A program made the position numbers and the translations under genes. DNA of 64,000 nucleotides. It comes from Nitrospira sp. (GTDB lineage: Bacteria > Nitrospirota > Nitrospiria > Nitrospirales > Nitrospiraceae). Positions 43,871-52,947 of this stretch are shown here, piece by piece. Within the stretch, counting starts at the first letter, position 1. Every line of letters begins with the position of its first letter. Location of the stretch: the NCBI GenBank assembly GCA_022842445.1, contig JALHPO010000002.1:1-64000 (forward strand), read 5' to 3'. The notes below the pieces were generated by a model. That model did no database searches, had not been told where the DNA came from, and saw only the letters and a program-made list of their open reading frames with translations.

Positions 43871-43901
43871 TATAGACGGAGGAGGTCTGAAAAAGACGCA
43901 A
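43871..43901 (-). promoter_or_regulatory. Candidate ECF-type promoter before arsI
   Basis: On the minus strand TTGCGTC (plus 43895-43901) and CGTCTATA (plus 43871-43878) are 16 bases apart and about 50 bases before arsI. A CGTC -10 is typical of ECF factors, so sigZ autoregulation is possible. Speculative. Confidence 0.28.
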
Positions 43902-43994
43902 CCACTATCAAGGATCTCTGCGATTATCAGTGCGTATGGTGGATAGCGCCACGATGCAAAGGCGGTTGAGACCGTCAAGAATAGAGCCTGTGTG

Positions 43995-44840
43995 TTATCT
44001 TTTCGTGACCACAGCCAAATACCACTTCGGCATCATTCTTCCGAAATCCCTCCTTACATGACTTTTTAGCGATCTCTTTGAATCTAAGACCCGCTCCCCG
44101 TCCGAATCTCGCACGAAGACCACCCAGTGCCAGCAGGGCCTCCCCCTCTCGCGATGCCATTTGATCGCCAGCAAGGCCAAATCTGGCAGACTGCTCCACG
44201 AAAGAAAGGGTTGCTCTGTCGAGGCTGGGCATAACCGATAGTTCCGAAGAAGGGGGCGGACGTACGTCGTCTCAGACCAGAGCCGACGATCCGTCGCATA
44301 GATGCCTAGCTGGTTCGCGGTCCGTTGGGCTTGACGATAGGACACACCGGCTATGGCCGCTACGGCGGCAATGCCGCAGCCGGTCCGTTCCAATTGCACG
44401 ACGGGTTTCAGGGCTCTACCCGACATCGTCGTATTCGGACCTTCAACAACTACTGCGTGCTTTTTGCCTCTCGTACCGTGTCTGCCCGCAGCCAGCCGTA
44501 TCATCAGAAAGCTCCGGAGCGCGACAGCCTGATTGTGTTGTTCATCCTTGACAGAATAAAGCAGCGTCACCGTTCCTCTTGGGACCTGCCCCTTTAGTTC
44601 CGACACCAACTCTGTCTTTCCTTTCAGCTCGGCATGGTAGCGGTGCTGAAACTCTTCCCACCTGGCAGGATCGTGGTTGAACCATTGCCGGAGCGCGGTT
44701 GACGGCCCGAGATCGGGAAGCCAGAGATCGAGCTTCGCATCGGATTTGGAAATCCCGCGCGGCCACAGGCGATCGACCAGGACACGAAAGCCATCAGACC
44801 TGGCCGCCGGTGCGTAGATCCGCTTGACCATGACTTTCAT
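43995..44840 (-). CDS. DUF488 (YeaO-like) domain fused to a C39-like cysteine-peptidase domain
   Basis: A 281-residue two-domain protein. Residues 1-113 are a complete DUF488/YeaO domain (FRVLVDRLWPRGISKSDAKL, HDPARWEEFQHRYHAEL, LLYSVKDEQHNQA). After a basic linker (about 114-138) comes a papain-like C39-type domain with Gln149, the nucleophile Cys155 in ERTGCGIAAVAAIAGVSY, His238 in CWHWVVFV and Asp253 in RVLDSK. An internal ATG in TTMSGRALKP (about residue 139) could once have been the start of a separate gene. It lies eight bases after the aldo/keto reductase gene and is likely cotranscribed. Function of either part here is unknown. Confidence 0.72.
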   Translation of the reverse strand: MKVMVKRIYAPAARSDGFRVLVDRLWPRGISKSDAKLDLWLPDLGPSTALRQWFNHDPARWEEFQHRYHAELKGKTELVSELKGQVPRGTVTLLYSVKDEQHNQAVALRSFLMIRLAAGRHGTRGKKHAVVVEGPNTTMSGRALKPVVQLERTGCGIAAVAAIAGVSYRQAQRTANQLGIYATDRRLWSETTYVRPLLRNYRLCPASTEQPFLSWSSLPDLALLAIKWHRERGRPCWHWVVFVRDSDGERVLDSKRSLKSHVRRDFGRMMPKWYLAVVTKR

Positions 44841-44848
44841 ATCAGCCG

Positions 44849-45688
44849 CTATTGTCCGATAGTCTCGATCGCGGCCAATTCTTCAGACGACAGCGTAAAC
44901 CGCTCGCACTGGAGGTCTTCCTTCATATGTTGCGGGTTCGTGGTGCCGGTTAGTGGCAGCATACCGATCTGCTGGGAAAAGCGGAAGACGAGCTGAGCTA
45001 AGCCGGTTTGATACTTGGCCGCGAGCGCGCGCATCTCTGGCTCGGCAAAGATCCCTGAATTGGCCGTGAGGAGCGAGAACCCCTGATAAATGATCCCGTG
45101 CGTCCGGCAGATCTCCCGCACCTCTTTATCCCAGCCAAAGGCTGCGTAGCACCGGTTCTGCACCATCATCGGCTTGTGTTTCGCTTTGGCACAGAGCAGG
45201 GTCAGCTGGTCAGCGGAGACGTTGCTGATCCCGATCATCCTCGTTTTGCCGGCATCATAGAGCGACTCAAGTGCCGCCCAGACTTCCCAATCCTCAGCGC
45301 CCAAACCGCGTCGGGAATAGGGGCCATGCAGCACGTAGGAGTCGAGCGAGTCTGTGTGGAGGTGCGTGAGAGAACTGGCAAAGGATTGCTGCACTTGTGT
45401 CGTGATAGTGGCTCCTGCATCGTACGGAAGGCGGTGATCCTGACCGTTGACCGGGGTGAACTTGGTCTGCAGAAACAATTTATCACGGGTGATGCCTTGC
45501 CTTGCCAGTTGCACAAGCGCCTCCCCCACCCTTGCTTCATCGTAGTGAACCAGTTGATTGGCCGTATCGATTGCGGTGAAACCGGCTTCCACGGCTTGTA
45601 GCACCAACCCGGTGGTAGCCTCTTTCTTCCAGGCCGTGCCGTACATGAAGGAAGGGATCGAGACATTATTGTAGGTAGTCCATGGCAT
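44849..45688 (-). CDS. Aldo/keto reductase
   Basis: A 279-residue NADPH-dependent oxidoreductase of the TIM-barrel AKR superfamily. ATG 45688 follows AAGGAG by eight bases. The usual DTA..Y motif reads DTANQLVHYDE, a form seen in one AKR branch. The active-site Lys lies in FLQTKF and His in YVLHGP. LPLTGTTNPQHMKEDL and the C-terminal STGTxx-like segment form the cofactor site. Substrate cannot be predicted. It is upstream of the DUF488-C39 fusion gene in the same direction, eight bases apart. Confidence 0.85.
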   Translation of the reverse strand: MPWTTYNNVSIPSFMYGTAWKKEATTGLVLQAVEAGFTAIDTANQLVHYDEARVGEALVQLARQGITRDKLFLQTKFTPVNGQDHRLPYDAGATITTQVQQSFASSLTHLHTDSLDSYVLHGPYSRRGLGAEDWEVWAALESLYDAGKTRMIGISNVSADQLTLLCAKAKHKPMMVQNRCYAAFGWDKEVREICRTHGIIYQGFSLLTANSGIFAEPEMRALAAKYQTGLAQLVFRFSQQIGMLPLTGTTNPQHMKEDLQCERFTLSSEELAAIETIGQ

Positions 45689-45882
45689 CGAAGGATCTCC
45701 TTGGAATGCCCGTACCATACACGGATCTCGCTCACGGTCTCAACGTGCGGCTGGTTCGTGGACACCCTCCTCTCTCCAGACGCGTATGAACCAGTCCCTG
45801 TATGATCGGACAGAGACTGGTTCTACTCTGATTTCAACTCGGCCTCTCGGTGCTGTTCATGTTAGCCCCGCTCACTTACTGA

Positions 45883-47052
45883 CTAGCCGGCTCGCGAACT
45901 TCTAGGGCGGAAGTGATTCGGCAGCGGCATGATGCAGTTCGGGTTGTATCCTTTCGCTTTCAAGGTATCGATGCTACCAAGGACTTTATCCTGTTTCAGA
46001 TCGATCACCGTGATGGAACCGTCGCTCAGTCCCTCCAAATTGAGCAAACTGTTCTGGACGAATAGGTATCGCTCATCGGGCGAGAGTACGGTATGGTGTG
46101 CTCCGGCTGCGGCTGCGATGGTCTTGAGAAACTTCGGCTGTCGTGGATCGCTGTTGTCGTATAAATTCACAAACCCCGGCTTCGCTGTCGTGACAAACAG
46201 ACGATCCCCCTTCGCGTTATACAACATCTCCAGTGGCATCCCCTGCCCTCGTGGACCAAAATCATCGATCTGATGGAAGGCAAAGGTACTACTCGCGGAG
46301 TCCCAGACCCCGGCCCACAGTGTGCCCTCCAACATGTTGGTGATATGCACGACGGGAGCATCAGTGTTGGGGCTGAACATAATCTCAACAGGAGCGGATT
46401 TCGCCGGAGCCGGCTTCGACCCAATCTTGTGTGTCGAGAGTAATTTCCCAGTACTCGCTTCCAGCACGGTGACAGAGTCTCCCTGATCGGACATATCGGG
46501 CTTCACCGTGCTGGTGACAAGCACGCGATCAATCCCGTTATGGATCGCGATCCCATGGGGATACAAGATCGTTGCCACGGCCGGATCCGTTGTCTTCACT
46601 GTCTTAATCGGCGTATCCGTGCGCGCATCTCCCATGATGACCGTGTTCGATCCCATACAAGTGAGAAACCAGGTCCGGTTATCTTCCGACACGACAAGAT
46701 CCTCACCCACCTGGCAGTCGGGGACAGTGACCTCACGCAGCCGATAGGGGAACTTCGTGAGGTCCAATACGTGCAGGGGCCGCATACCCAAGGCCGTGAC
46801 ATAGGCTTTAGTGCGATCCCGGTTAAAGAAAATGTGATGGGCCACAAGATCGGACGGCAGCGGAATCTCCATCAGAATCTTGCCGAAGTCGGGAGTCGCT
46901 GGATCCATTTCCATGATCGCAATCCCTTCTCGTCTCACCGGCTGGTCGGGCTTGCTTTCGTAGTTGACCAGGGCAAGTAGTTCTGCCGATGCCAGCGTTG
47001 AGCCGACAAGCAGCAATCCGAGAGTCAACGAGAACAATCGTATCGGTTTCAT
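45883..47052 (-). CDS. Secreted beta-propeller protein (YVTN-type repeats)
   Basis: A 389-residue protein; ATG 47052 has GGAGG upstream. The signal peptide ends at STLASA. The mature part has blades with the pattern LxVxDL..., for example PLHVLDLTKFPYRLREV, VTVLEASTGKLLSTHKIG, VNLYDNSDPRQPKFLKTI and ITVIDLKQDKVLGSID, and the sequence SPDERYLFVQ. Seven-bladed folding is likely. It is periplasmic or secreted and may bind a metal or protein ligand; related propellers include copper and methylamine or nitrite pathway accessory proteins. Substrate not readable. Confidence 0.65.
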   Translation of the reverse strand: MKPIRLFSLTLGLLLVGSTLASAELLALVNYESKPDQPVRREGIAIMEMDPATPDFGKILMEIPLPSDLVAHHIFFNRDRTKAYVTALGMRPLHVLDLTKFPYRLREVTVPDCQVGEDLVVSEDNRTWFLTCMGSNTVIMGDARTDTPIKTVKTTDPAVATILYPHGIAIHNGIDRVLVTSTVKPDMSDQGDSVTVLEASTGKLLSTHKIGSKPAPAKSAPVEIMFSPNTDAPVVHITNMLEGTLWAGVWDSASSTFAFHQIDDFGPRGQGMPLEMLYNAKGDRLFVTTAKPGFVNLYDNSDPRQPKFLKTIAAAAGAHHTVLSPDERYLFVQNSLLNLEGLSDGSITVIDLKQDKVLGSIDTLKAKGYNPNCIMPLPNHFRPRSSRAG

Positions 47053-47200
47053 GACATCCTCCATATTCATAATCTGACCCACATGATGTGGTTCATGCTT
47101 CGCTCACAATTTGAACCATCAAACCCACTGACTTCCGCACCATTTGATGTGAGGGCGTACGCTCACACGTGTCCTGGACAACCTCACGGCTGCGCGATTC

Positions 47201-47287
47201 CTAAGCAATTCGAGGCATCAGCATCGTCAGAATGATTCCCGCAACAATCAAGTAGAACCAGACCACAACAATTGCGAACACGTGCAT
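47201..47287 (-). CDS. Possible 28-residue single-span membrane peptide
   Basis: Between the propeller and methyltransferase genes, a minus-strand ATG at 47287 begins MHVFAIVVVWFYLIVAGIIL and ends TMLMPRIA, one hydrophobic helix with a short basic tail. An AAAGGA lies about ten bases upstream, slightly far. Tiny membrane peptides of this kind occur beside regulators and transporters. The 317-base gap holding it (47053-47369) shows no other gene. Confidence 0.35.
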   Translation of the reverse strand: MHVFAIVVVWFYLIVAGIILTMLMPRIA

Positions 47288-47369
47288 GATGGCATATCCT
47301 TTCTTCTCAAAACGGTTTATACATCGCCGCCGTTTGGACTCGACTCTCATCCCTTTCAGGCACTTCCGA

Positions 47370-48188
47370 TTACACCCGGATCCCGATGACTTCCAAATAC
47401 TCGGCAAAAACAGTAGTGCAGTCCGCCCCGGCGCGATTGTGCGAGGCCCAGAGCATTTCGAGCTCCTTTCTCAACCGCGTTTGTCCCTCGTCGTCAAGCG
47501 ACGCAAAGGCCCGGTTGGTCGGTCCGTAATAGCGGCGAAAGAATTCCACGACCTCCGACGGAGGAAAGGGATAGCTGAAGAGATACTGCCGCCTCGTGAG
47601 GCTGAGGTCCGAGAGTCCGTGACCCAGCCGTTCACGGATGGTCGCTTCGTCACCCCACAGCACCGGCGATGGCATACCGGACGGTGCGATGAACGCCGAC
47701 ACTGTCTTAAACATCTGCCCGATGAATCCTTGTGGCGTCCAATTGGCCATGGCGATGGTGCCGCCCGGCACACAGACCCGCAGTAATTCCTTCGCGACAT
47801 GATCGGGCCGCGGGGCGAACATCGCGCCGATGAGACTGACTACCACGTCGAAGCTCGCGGCATCGAACGGAAGCGCTGCGGCATCGGATTCCTGAAACCG
47901 GACCTTCAGCCCTTCTGCTTGCGCACGAGCTTGGGCTCGCTGCACCAAGTTCCCGGCAATATCCACACCGGTGACCTCCATCCCATCTTTCGCCGCCATG
48001 AGCGCAAGCTGGCCTGAGCCACAGGCGACGTCCAGCAATTTGCTACCCGGCGCGATGTCAAGTCGCTCGTAAAACTCTCGCGCACTGCCTTCCATGTACC
48101 GCGAGAAGCGATCGTAATCTCCGGCTTCCCAGATCGCTTTGAGCCGCGTCTTGAGATGGTCCCTTTCTCCAACCGTTGCACTCGTCAT
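47370..48188 (-). CDS. Class I SAM-dependent methyltransferase
   Basis: A 272-residue enzyme; ATG 48188 has AAGGAGG upstream. Motif I is LLDVACGSGQLAL, motif II VTGVDIAGNLVQRAQARA, motif III SFDVVVSLIGAMFAPRP and the post-motif PGGTIAMANWTPQGFIG. This is the UbiE/ArsM-like methyltransferase fold with small-molecule or quinone substrates. No Cys triad of ArsM is evident. It is divergent from an AraC-type regulator 203 bases away, which may control it. Confidence 0.8.
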   Translation of the reverse strand: MTSATVGERDHLKTRLKAIWEAGDYDRFSRYMEGSAREFYERLDIAPGSKLLDVACGSGQLALMAAKDGMEVTGVDIAGNLVQRAQARAQAEGLKVRFQESDAAALPFDAASFDVVVSLIGAMFAPRPDHVAKELLRVCVPGGTIAMANWTPQGFIGQMFKTVSAFIAPSGMPSPVLWGDEATIRERLGHGLSDLSLTRRQYLFSYPFPPSEVVEFFRRYYGPTNRAFASLDDEGQTRLRKELEMLWASHNRAGADCTTVFAEYLEVIGIRV

Positions 48189-48391
48189 GTTGTCCTCCTT
48201 CCATGCCTTGTTCTGAATCACCGATGCCGCTTACTGCGCCACGCTATCTCTGCTTGCACTCTACAAGACCAGCTCTGTGGTGTCTTAGCCGCGCGTCTAG
48301 CTCTCTTATCAGGAGAGTGCTACACTACACGTCGTTTATCCCAGCGTCCGGCCGGTTTAGCCCAAAAAACCGTGTCGTGGAAGTTCATTAA

Positions 48392-49369
48392 ATGGATGTG
48401 TTGTCTGAAGTCCTGAAAGCCGTGAAACTGGACGGCGCGGTCTTCTTCAACGGTGAATTCTCATCTCCCTGGTGTACGCGTGAGCCCGACTCACACACCA
48501 TGGGATCCTTTTTCCCCTCCAGCCCCAAACACGTCTTTATCTTCCACCTCGTCACCGAAGGACAGGGCTATGTTCGACTCAAAGAGGGCGCTCGCGCCGT
48601 GCCCCTGCAAGCCGGCGATGTCGTCATTCTTCCTCACGGGGATGCGCACCTCATGGGCAACGGCCCTCCTGTCACGCCCATTGACAGCGGGCCGCATTTG
48701 AAAGAGGTCTTCGCTGAAGGTCGTATCCTGTCTCAATTGGGTGGCGGAGGAGAGACCACCAAGCTGGTCTGCGGGTACCTCACCTGTGAGCCGCAACTCT
48801 CGCAGGTCTTGCTGGCTGGGCTGCCGACGATCATCAAAGTCCATATTCGCGACAGCCCATCTGGACAATGGATTGAAGATACTTTCCGCTATTCGGTTGA
48901 TCATGCCGAGGCCTCTGGCCCAGGCGGTGCCGCAGCTATCGCGAAATTATCCGAATTACTGTTTGTGGAAACATTGCGTCGCTACATTGCTCAACTGCCG
49001 CAGACACAGACGGGCTGGTTTGCCGGGGTACGTGATCCGGACGTGGGGAAGGCACTGGCGCTCCTGCACAAGCAGCCGGCTCACCCTTGGACGATCGCAT
49101 CACTGGCCAATGAAGTTGGCCTCTCACGTTCCGTGCTGGCAGAGCGATTTCGGCATTATCTATCGGACACGCCGATGGGATACCTGACACGTTGGCGACT
49201 GCAGCTTGCCGCTCAAGTGCTGACGTCTACATCCAAAAGCGTGGCCGAAGTGGCGGGCGAGGTGGGATATGAGTCCGAACCGTCATTTAACCGCGCCTTC
49301 AAGCGGGAGTTTGGGGTACCTCCAGCGCGGTTCCGCAACCAGGCACGAAGTTCTCAACGTAAGACCTGA
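48392..49369 (+). CDS. AraC-family transcriptional regulator with cupin sensor domain
   Basis: A 325-residue regulator. The N-terminal half is a cupin (AraC_binding-type, KHVFIFHLVTEGQGYVRLKEG, then AGDVVILPHGDAHLMGNG) that binds a small effector. The C-terminal about 100 residues hold two helix-turn-helix motifs (WTIASLANEVGLSRSVLAERF and SVAEVAGEVGYESEPSFNRAFKREFG) that contact DNA. The divergent methyltransferase gene is the natural target. Members of this cupin_6 class often control oxidoreductases or methyltransferases; the ligand is unknown. Confidence 0.85.
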   Translation: MDVLSEVLKAVKLDGAVFFNGEFSSPWCTREPDSHTMGSFFPSSPKHVFIFHLVTEGQGYVRLKEGARAVPLQAGDVVILPHGDAHLMGNGPPVTPIDSGPHLKEVFAEGRILSQLGGGGETTKLVCGYLTCEPQLSQVLLAGLPTIIKVHIRDSPSGQWIEDTFRYSVDHAEASGPGGAAAIAKLSELLFVETLRRYIAQLPQTQTGWFAGVRDPDVGKALALLHKQPAHPWTIASLANEVGLSRSVLAERFRHYLSDTPMGYLTRWRLQLAAQVLTSTSKSVAEVAGEVGYESEPSFNRAFKREFGVPPARFRNQARSSQRKT

Positions 49370-49416
49370 TCGTGTGCGGTGATGGAAGTACGGCAACACT
49401 ACACGATCCCTGAATA

Positions 49417-49824
49417 ATGCCTTCCTGGCCGCCCCCGATGATCCTACCTAGTCACGGTGATGCAACCGGAACCTCCACACCCGACATTTACCACGTGGGC
49501 GAGGCAGTCCTTACAGCGGGACGGTTCGCGTTCGACGCGACCACGACGACCTATCCGCGCCTTATGCCGATCGGAGAGCAAGCCGTGGCATTGACCCACC
49601 CTCTCCCGACCATCACCGGATGTTCGGGAGCCTGTCACGAGGCTCATGCTGCGATTTTGGAAAAGAACCTTACGGCTGAAGGGTATGTCAGCATCCCGCG
49701 GCCGATGGGCCCCAACTGCGTGCGCGACTCGCCACCAGACGATCCCATGAGAAATTGTTCCCAGCGGCGATTCTCGCGCCGCGTCTTTTATTCATGGTGG
49801 CGATATCAATGGAAACATTGCTAG
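49417..49824 (+). pseudogene. Cryptic open frame, possible remnant
   Basis: A 135-codon frame with no Shine-Dalgarno before its ATG. The middle (GEAVLTAGRFAFDATTTTYP through ITGCSGACHEAHAAILEKN) reads like protein, while the end is Arg/Trp/Cys-rich nonsense-like. CSGACH is not the CxxCH heme motif. I recognise no family. It fills the 458-base gap between the AraC regulator and the next gene, which shows no other feature. Confidence 0.25.
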
Positions 49825-49827
49825 AGT

Positions 49828-50157
49828 GTGCCGATGGCCCCACACGACAACGTTACCGTCACAGAACTCCGGCTCAGTTACCGCTATGTGAAGGCCCACC
49901 CCTGGGTCGTGATGGCCATCAATGGATTTCTGTCGGCCTATTTCATGGAACAACCGAGCTTTCGAGTCCAGCGGCATTTTGACGAGTTGGAATCGGGCAT
50001 GCACGTCTGGCTCTGCGAAGTGCCGGGCACCATGAAAATGGAACGGCTTCTCAGACGCCTGAAAACCGACATTCCCGCGTTTCAACTGACGACGACTCCA
50101 TCAAGCACCGACACCTGCCCACAGTATCTGATCGACAATCCAGATCCCACCACCTAG
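49828..50157 (+). CDS. Hypothetical protein
   Basis: A 109-residue frame starting GTG at 49828 (an ATG two codons later at 49834 is an alternative) with no clear Shine-Dalgarno. The sequence TVTELRLSYRYVKAHPWVVMAINGFLSAYFMEQPSFRVQRHFDELESGMHVWLCEVP is fairly hydrophobic in its middle but has no definite membrane helix. I know no family. It precedes the lysine-type gene set by 80 bases on the same strand. Confidence 0.45.
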   Translation: MPMAPHDNVTVTELRLSYRYVKAHPWVVMAINGFLSAYFMEQPSFRVQRHFDELESGMHVWLCEVPGTMKMERLLRRLKTDIPAFQLTTTPSSTDTCPQYLIDNPDPTT

Positions 50158-50211
50158 CCGATCGACTTGGCGAAAATCTGCCGCCGTGTTTTTCAAACTA
50201 CCGGAGAGGAG

Positions 50212-50217
50212 TATACT
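50212..50217 (+). promoter_or_regulatory. -10 box before the saccharopine dehydrogenase-like gene
   Basis: TATACT (50212-50217) lies 21 bases before the ATG and inside a GAGTATACT context; a fitting -35 is not clear (T-rich bases around 50189-50195). The palindrome CTAGAATCTAG (50215-50225) overlaps it and could be an operator. Confidence 0.35.
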
Positions 50218-50237
50218 AGAATCTAGCGGGGTACCTG

Positions 50238-51326
50238 ATGCATCGAGTGCTGGTCTTAGGAGCTGGGAAAATCGGTTCGCTGATCGCCTGTTTGCTGGCG
50301 CAACGCGGGACTTACGAGGTGCATCTGGGCGACATGACACTGAACGCCCCGAAAGGTCTTGTCGAAGCTCTTCGATTGGAGGGCGTCACGCCCTGCATCC
50401 TCGACGTCCGGCACCCCGACGCAGTGAGCGCCTATCTTTCTGCCCATCCCGTGGATGCGATCCTGTCGAGCCTCCCCTATTTTTGTAATCCCACGGTCGC
50501 AGGGCTGGCGCTGACCCATGGCCTGCACTATTTCGACCTGACGGAAGATGTCGAAGTCACGAACCAGATCAAGATTTTGAGCGCCGGGGCCGCTCATGCC
50601 TTCATGCCGCAATGCGGACTCGCGCCGGGCTTTATCAGCATCGCCGCCCATGACCTGATGACGCATTTTGAAACACTGGACACGGTCAAGATGCGGGTAG
50701 GCGCTCTGCCGGTCCATCCCAGCAATGCGCTCAAGTACTCACTCACCTGGTCGACCGATGGCCTCATCAACGAGTACGGTAATCTCTGTTACGGTATCGA
50801 AGCCGGCGCGAAAGTCCCGCTCCAACCGCTCGAGGGTTATGAGACGATCGAGCTGGACGGACTGCTCTACGAGGCCTTCAACACGTCGGGAGGCTTGGGT
50901 ACGCTTGCGGATAGTTATGCCGGAACCGTCCAGACGATGAATTATAAGACACTTCGTTATCCCGGCCATTGTGAAAAAATTCACTTACTGATGAAGGACC
51001 TTAAGCTCAACGAAGACCGCGAGACGCTCAAGCGTGTGCTTGAACGGGCGATTCCGCAAACCCTCCAGGATGTCGTGCTGATTTATGCGTCGGTCACCGG
51101 GACAAAAGACGGCAGCCTCTTCGAAGAAAATTACGTCAAAAAGATTTATCCCCAGTGCATCACAGGCAGGCTGTGGTCGGCCATTCAGGTCACGACGGCA
51201 TCCAGCGCCTGCTGTGTCATGGATCTTGTGTTGAACCGGCCGTCTCAGTACCATGGGTTCATCACCCAGGAATCGGTCTCCTTGAAAGAATTCCTGGACA
51301 ATGATTTTGGAGCATGCTTCCGATGA
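50238..51326 (+). CDS. Saccharopine dehydrogenase-like reductase
   Basis: A 362-residue Rossmann protein of the saccharopine dehydrogenase family. NAD(P) motif LGAGKIGSLIA at residues 7-17, the DxTxxAxxKGL-like second strand, and PQCGLAPGFISIAAHDLM and RYPGHCEKIHLLMKDL in the catalytic half. Length fits the saccharopine reductase or lysine-6-dehydrogenase branch. It overlaps the aldehyde dehydrogenase gene by four bases (ATGA), so both are translationally coupled. With the neighbours it probably handles a lysine or aminoadipate intermediate; direction and substrate are inference. Confidence 0.78.
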   Translation: MHRVLVLGAGKIGSLIACLLAQRGTYEVHLGDMTLNAPKGLVEALRLEGVTPCILDVRHPDAVSAYLSAHPVDAILSSLPYFCNPTVAGLALTHGLHYFDLTEDVEVTNQIKILSAGAAHAFMPQCGLAPGFISIAAHDLMTHFETLDTVKMRVGALPVHPSNALKYSLTWSTDGLINEYGNLCYGIEAGAKVPLQPLEGYETIELDGLLYEAFNTSGGLGTLADSYAGTVQTMNYKTLRYPGHCEKIHLLMKDLKLNEDRETLKRVLERAIPQTLQDVVLIYASVTGTKDGSLFEENYVKKIYPQCITGRLWSAIQVTTASSACCVMDLVLNRPSQYHGFITQESVSLKEFLDNDFGACFR

Positions 51327-52852
51327 ACAGCATTCAGACCGCCCTCAGAGATCTCGGCATTCAAGCAGTCAATTCCGGTGGGAGTAGCGGTAGCGGCTGG
51401 TGGTCAGGCCGAAATGACGGGTCGCTCCTACAGTCGATCAACCCTTCAAGTGGTGAGCAGATCGCCGGAATATATCCCTGCTCGTCAGAGGATTATCAAC
51501 GAATACTAAAAACATCCGTTGAGACTTTTCGTGCGTGGCGTCTCGTCCCGGCACCAAAACGGGGTGAGCTCGTTCGGCTCATCGGCCAAGCACTCAGGGA
51601 GAAGAAGGATCAGCTTGGTACTTTAGTGTCGCTGGAAGTCGGCAAGATCAAGGCGGAGGGTGATGGCGAGGTGCAGGAAATGATCGACATGGCCGATTTC
51701 GCCGTCGGCCAGGCGCGCATGCTGTACGGCGCGACCATGCAGTCCGAGCGGCCGGCCCACCATATGTCCGAGCAATGGCATCCATTGGGGCCGATCGGTG
51801 TCATTACGGCATTCAATTTCCCCGTGGCCGTCTGGGCATGGAATGCCTTCATCGCCGCAATTGCCGGCGACACCGTCATCTGGAAACCCTCGCCGAAGGC
51901 CCCCCTCTGTGCCATTGCCGTACAGAACATTTGCAACCGTGTCATGCAGCAGCAGGGCTATGCGGGCATATTTTCGCTCTTTATTACAGACCAGACGAAC
52001 CTGGCCGAGCTGATGGTGCAAGATATCAGGCTGCCGTTGATTTCATTCACTGGATCAGTGGCGGTCGGACGCCGTGTGGCCTCAATTGTAGGCCAGCGTT
52101 TGGGGCGAACGCTGCTGGAACTGAGCGGCAATAATGCCGTGATTGTGGATGACACCGCCGACTTGGATATGGCCGTGCGCGCCATCTTGTTCGGAGCCGT
52201 TGGAACCGCCGGCCAGCGTTGCACAACCACGAGACGCCTCTTCGTCCATGAGTCGCAGTACGAACAATTGGCGGGCAAACTGGTCAAAGCCTATGCCCAA
52301 GTTCGCATCGGGAATCCTTTGGAGCCCGACGTCTTGCTGGGACCCCTCATCGACCAGGCTGCGGTTGAGAGCTATCGCGCCGCCCTCGATGAGGTGAAGA
52401 AAGAGGGGGGAGAGATTCTTTGCGGCGGCCATGTGCTGAATCGGCCTGGACATTTCGTGGAACCGACGATCGTCCACGCACAAAACCAGTGGCCCATCGT
52501 CCAGCGTGAGACATTTTCGCCGATTCTCTATGTGATGACTTTTCGAACGATCGAAGAGGCGATCGCCATGCAGAACGATGTCCCTCAAGGGCTGTCCTCC
52601 GCCATGTTCTCTAACGACATTCGCCGCACCGGACAATTTCTTTCTGCTGCCGGCAGCGACTGCGGCATCGCCAACATCAACATCGGCACGTCCGGAGCCG
52701 AAATCGGCGGAGCGTTCGGCGGTGAAAAAGAAACAGGCGGCGGGCGTGAGGCAGGATCGGATGCCTGGAAAGCCTATATGCGCCGGCAGACCAATACGAT
52801 CAACTGGGGAACCGATTTGCCGCTGGCCCAAGGCATCAAGTTTGGGGAGTGA
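51323..52852 (+). CDS. ALDH7-like aldehyde dehydrogenase (aminoadipate-semialdehyde type)
   Basis: A 509-residue NAD(P)-dependent aldehyde dehydrogenase. I start it at ATG 51323 in the ATGA overlap with the upstream gene (an ATG at 51314 is also open). It has GVITAFNFPVAVWAWNAFIA, IWKPSPKAPL, the Glu in LLELSGNN (about residue 266), the catalytic Cys in GQRCTTTRRL (about 300) and EIGGAFGGEKETGGGREAGSD near the end. The last motif and the overall form fit ALDH7/antiquitin, which oxidises 2-aminoadipate-6-semialdehyde to 2-aminoadipate. It sits between a saccharopine dehydrogenase-like gene and a VOC gene, which strengthens a lysine-catabolic reading. Confidence 0.87.
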   Translation: MNSIQTALRDLGIQAVNSGGSSGSGWWSGRNDGSLLQSINPSSGEQIAGIYPCSSEDYQRILKTSVETFRAWRLVPAPKRGELVRLIGQALREKKDQLGTLVSLEVGKIKAEGDGEVQEMIDMADFAVGQARMLYGATMQSERPAHHMSEQWHPLGPIGVITAFNFPVAVWAWNAFIAAIAGDTVIWKPSPKAPLCAIAVQNICNRVMQQQGYAGIFSLFITDQTNLAELMVQDIRLPLISFTGSVAVGRRVASIVGQRLGRTLLELSGNNAVIVDDTADLDMAVRAILFGAVGTAGQRCTTTRRLFVHESQYEQLAGKLVKAYAQVRIGNPLEPDVLLGPLIDQAAVESYRAALDEVKKEGGEILCGGHVLNRPGHFVEPTIVHAQNQWPIVQRETFSPILYVMTFRTIEEAIAMQNDVPQGLSSAMFSNDIRRTGQFLSAAGSDCGIANINIGTSGAEIGGAFGGEKETGGGREAGSDAWKAYMRRQTNTINWGTDLPLAQGIKFGE

Positions 52853-52947
52853 AGTAATCGGACGTCATTGGTCAATAGGCGCATCAAGAACGATCTCGTT
52901 TCCTGTCAGTAACAGATGAGCAGTGGTTGCTTCGGAAGGAGCCCATC

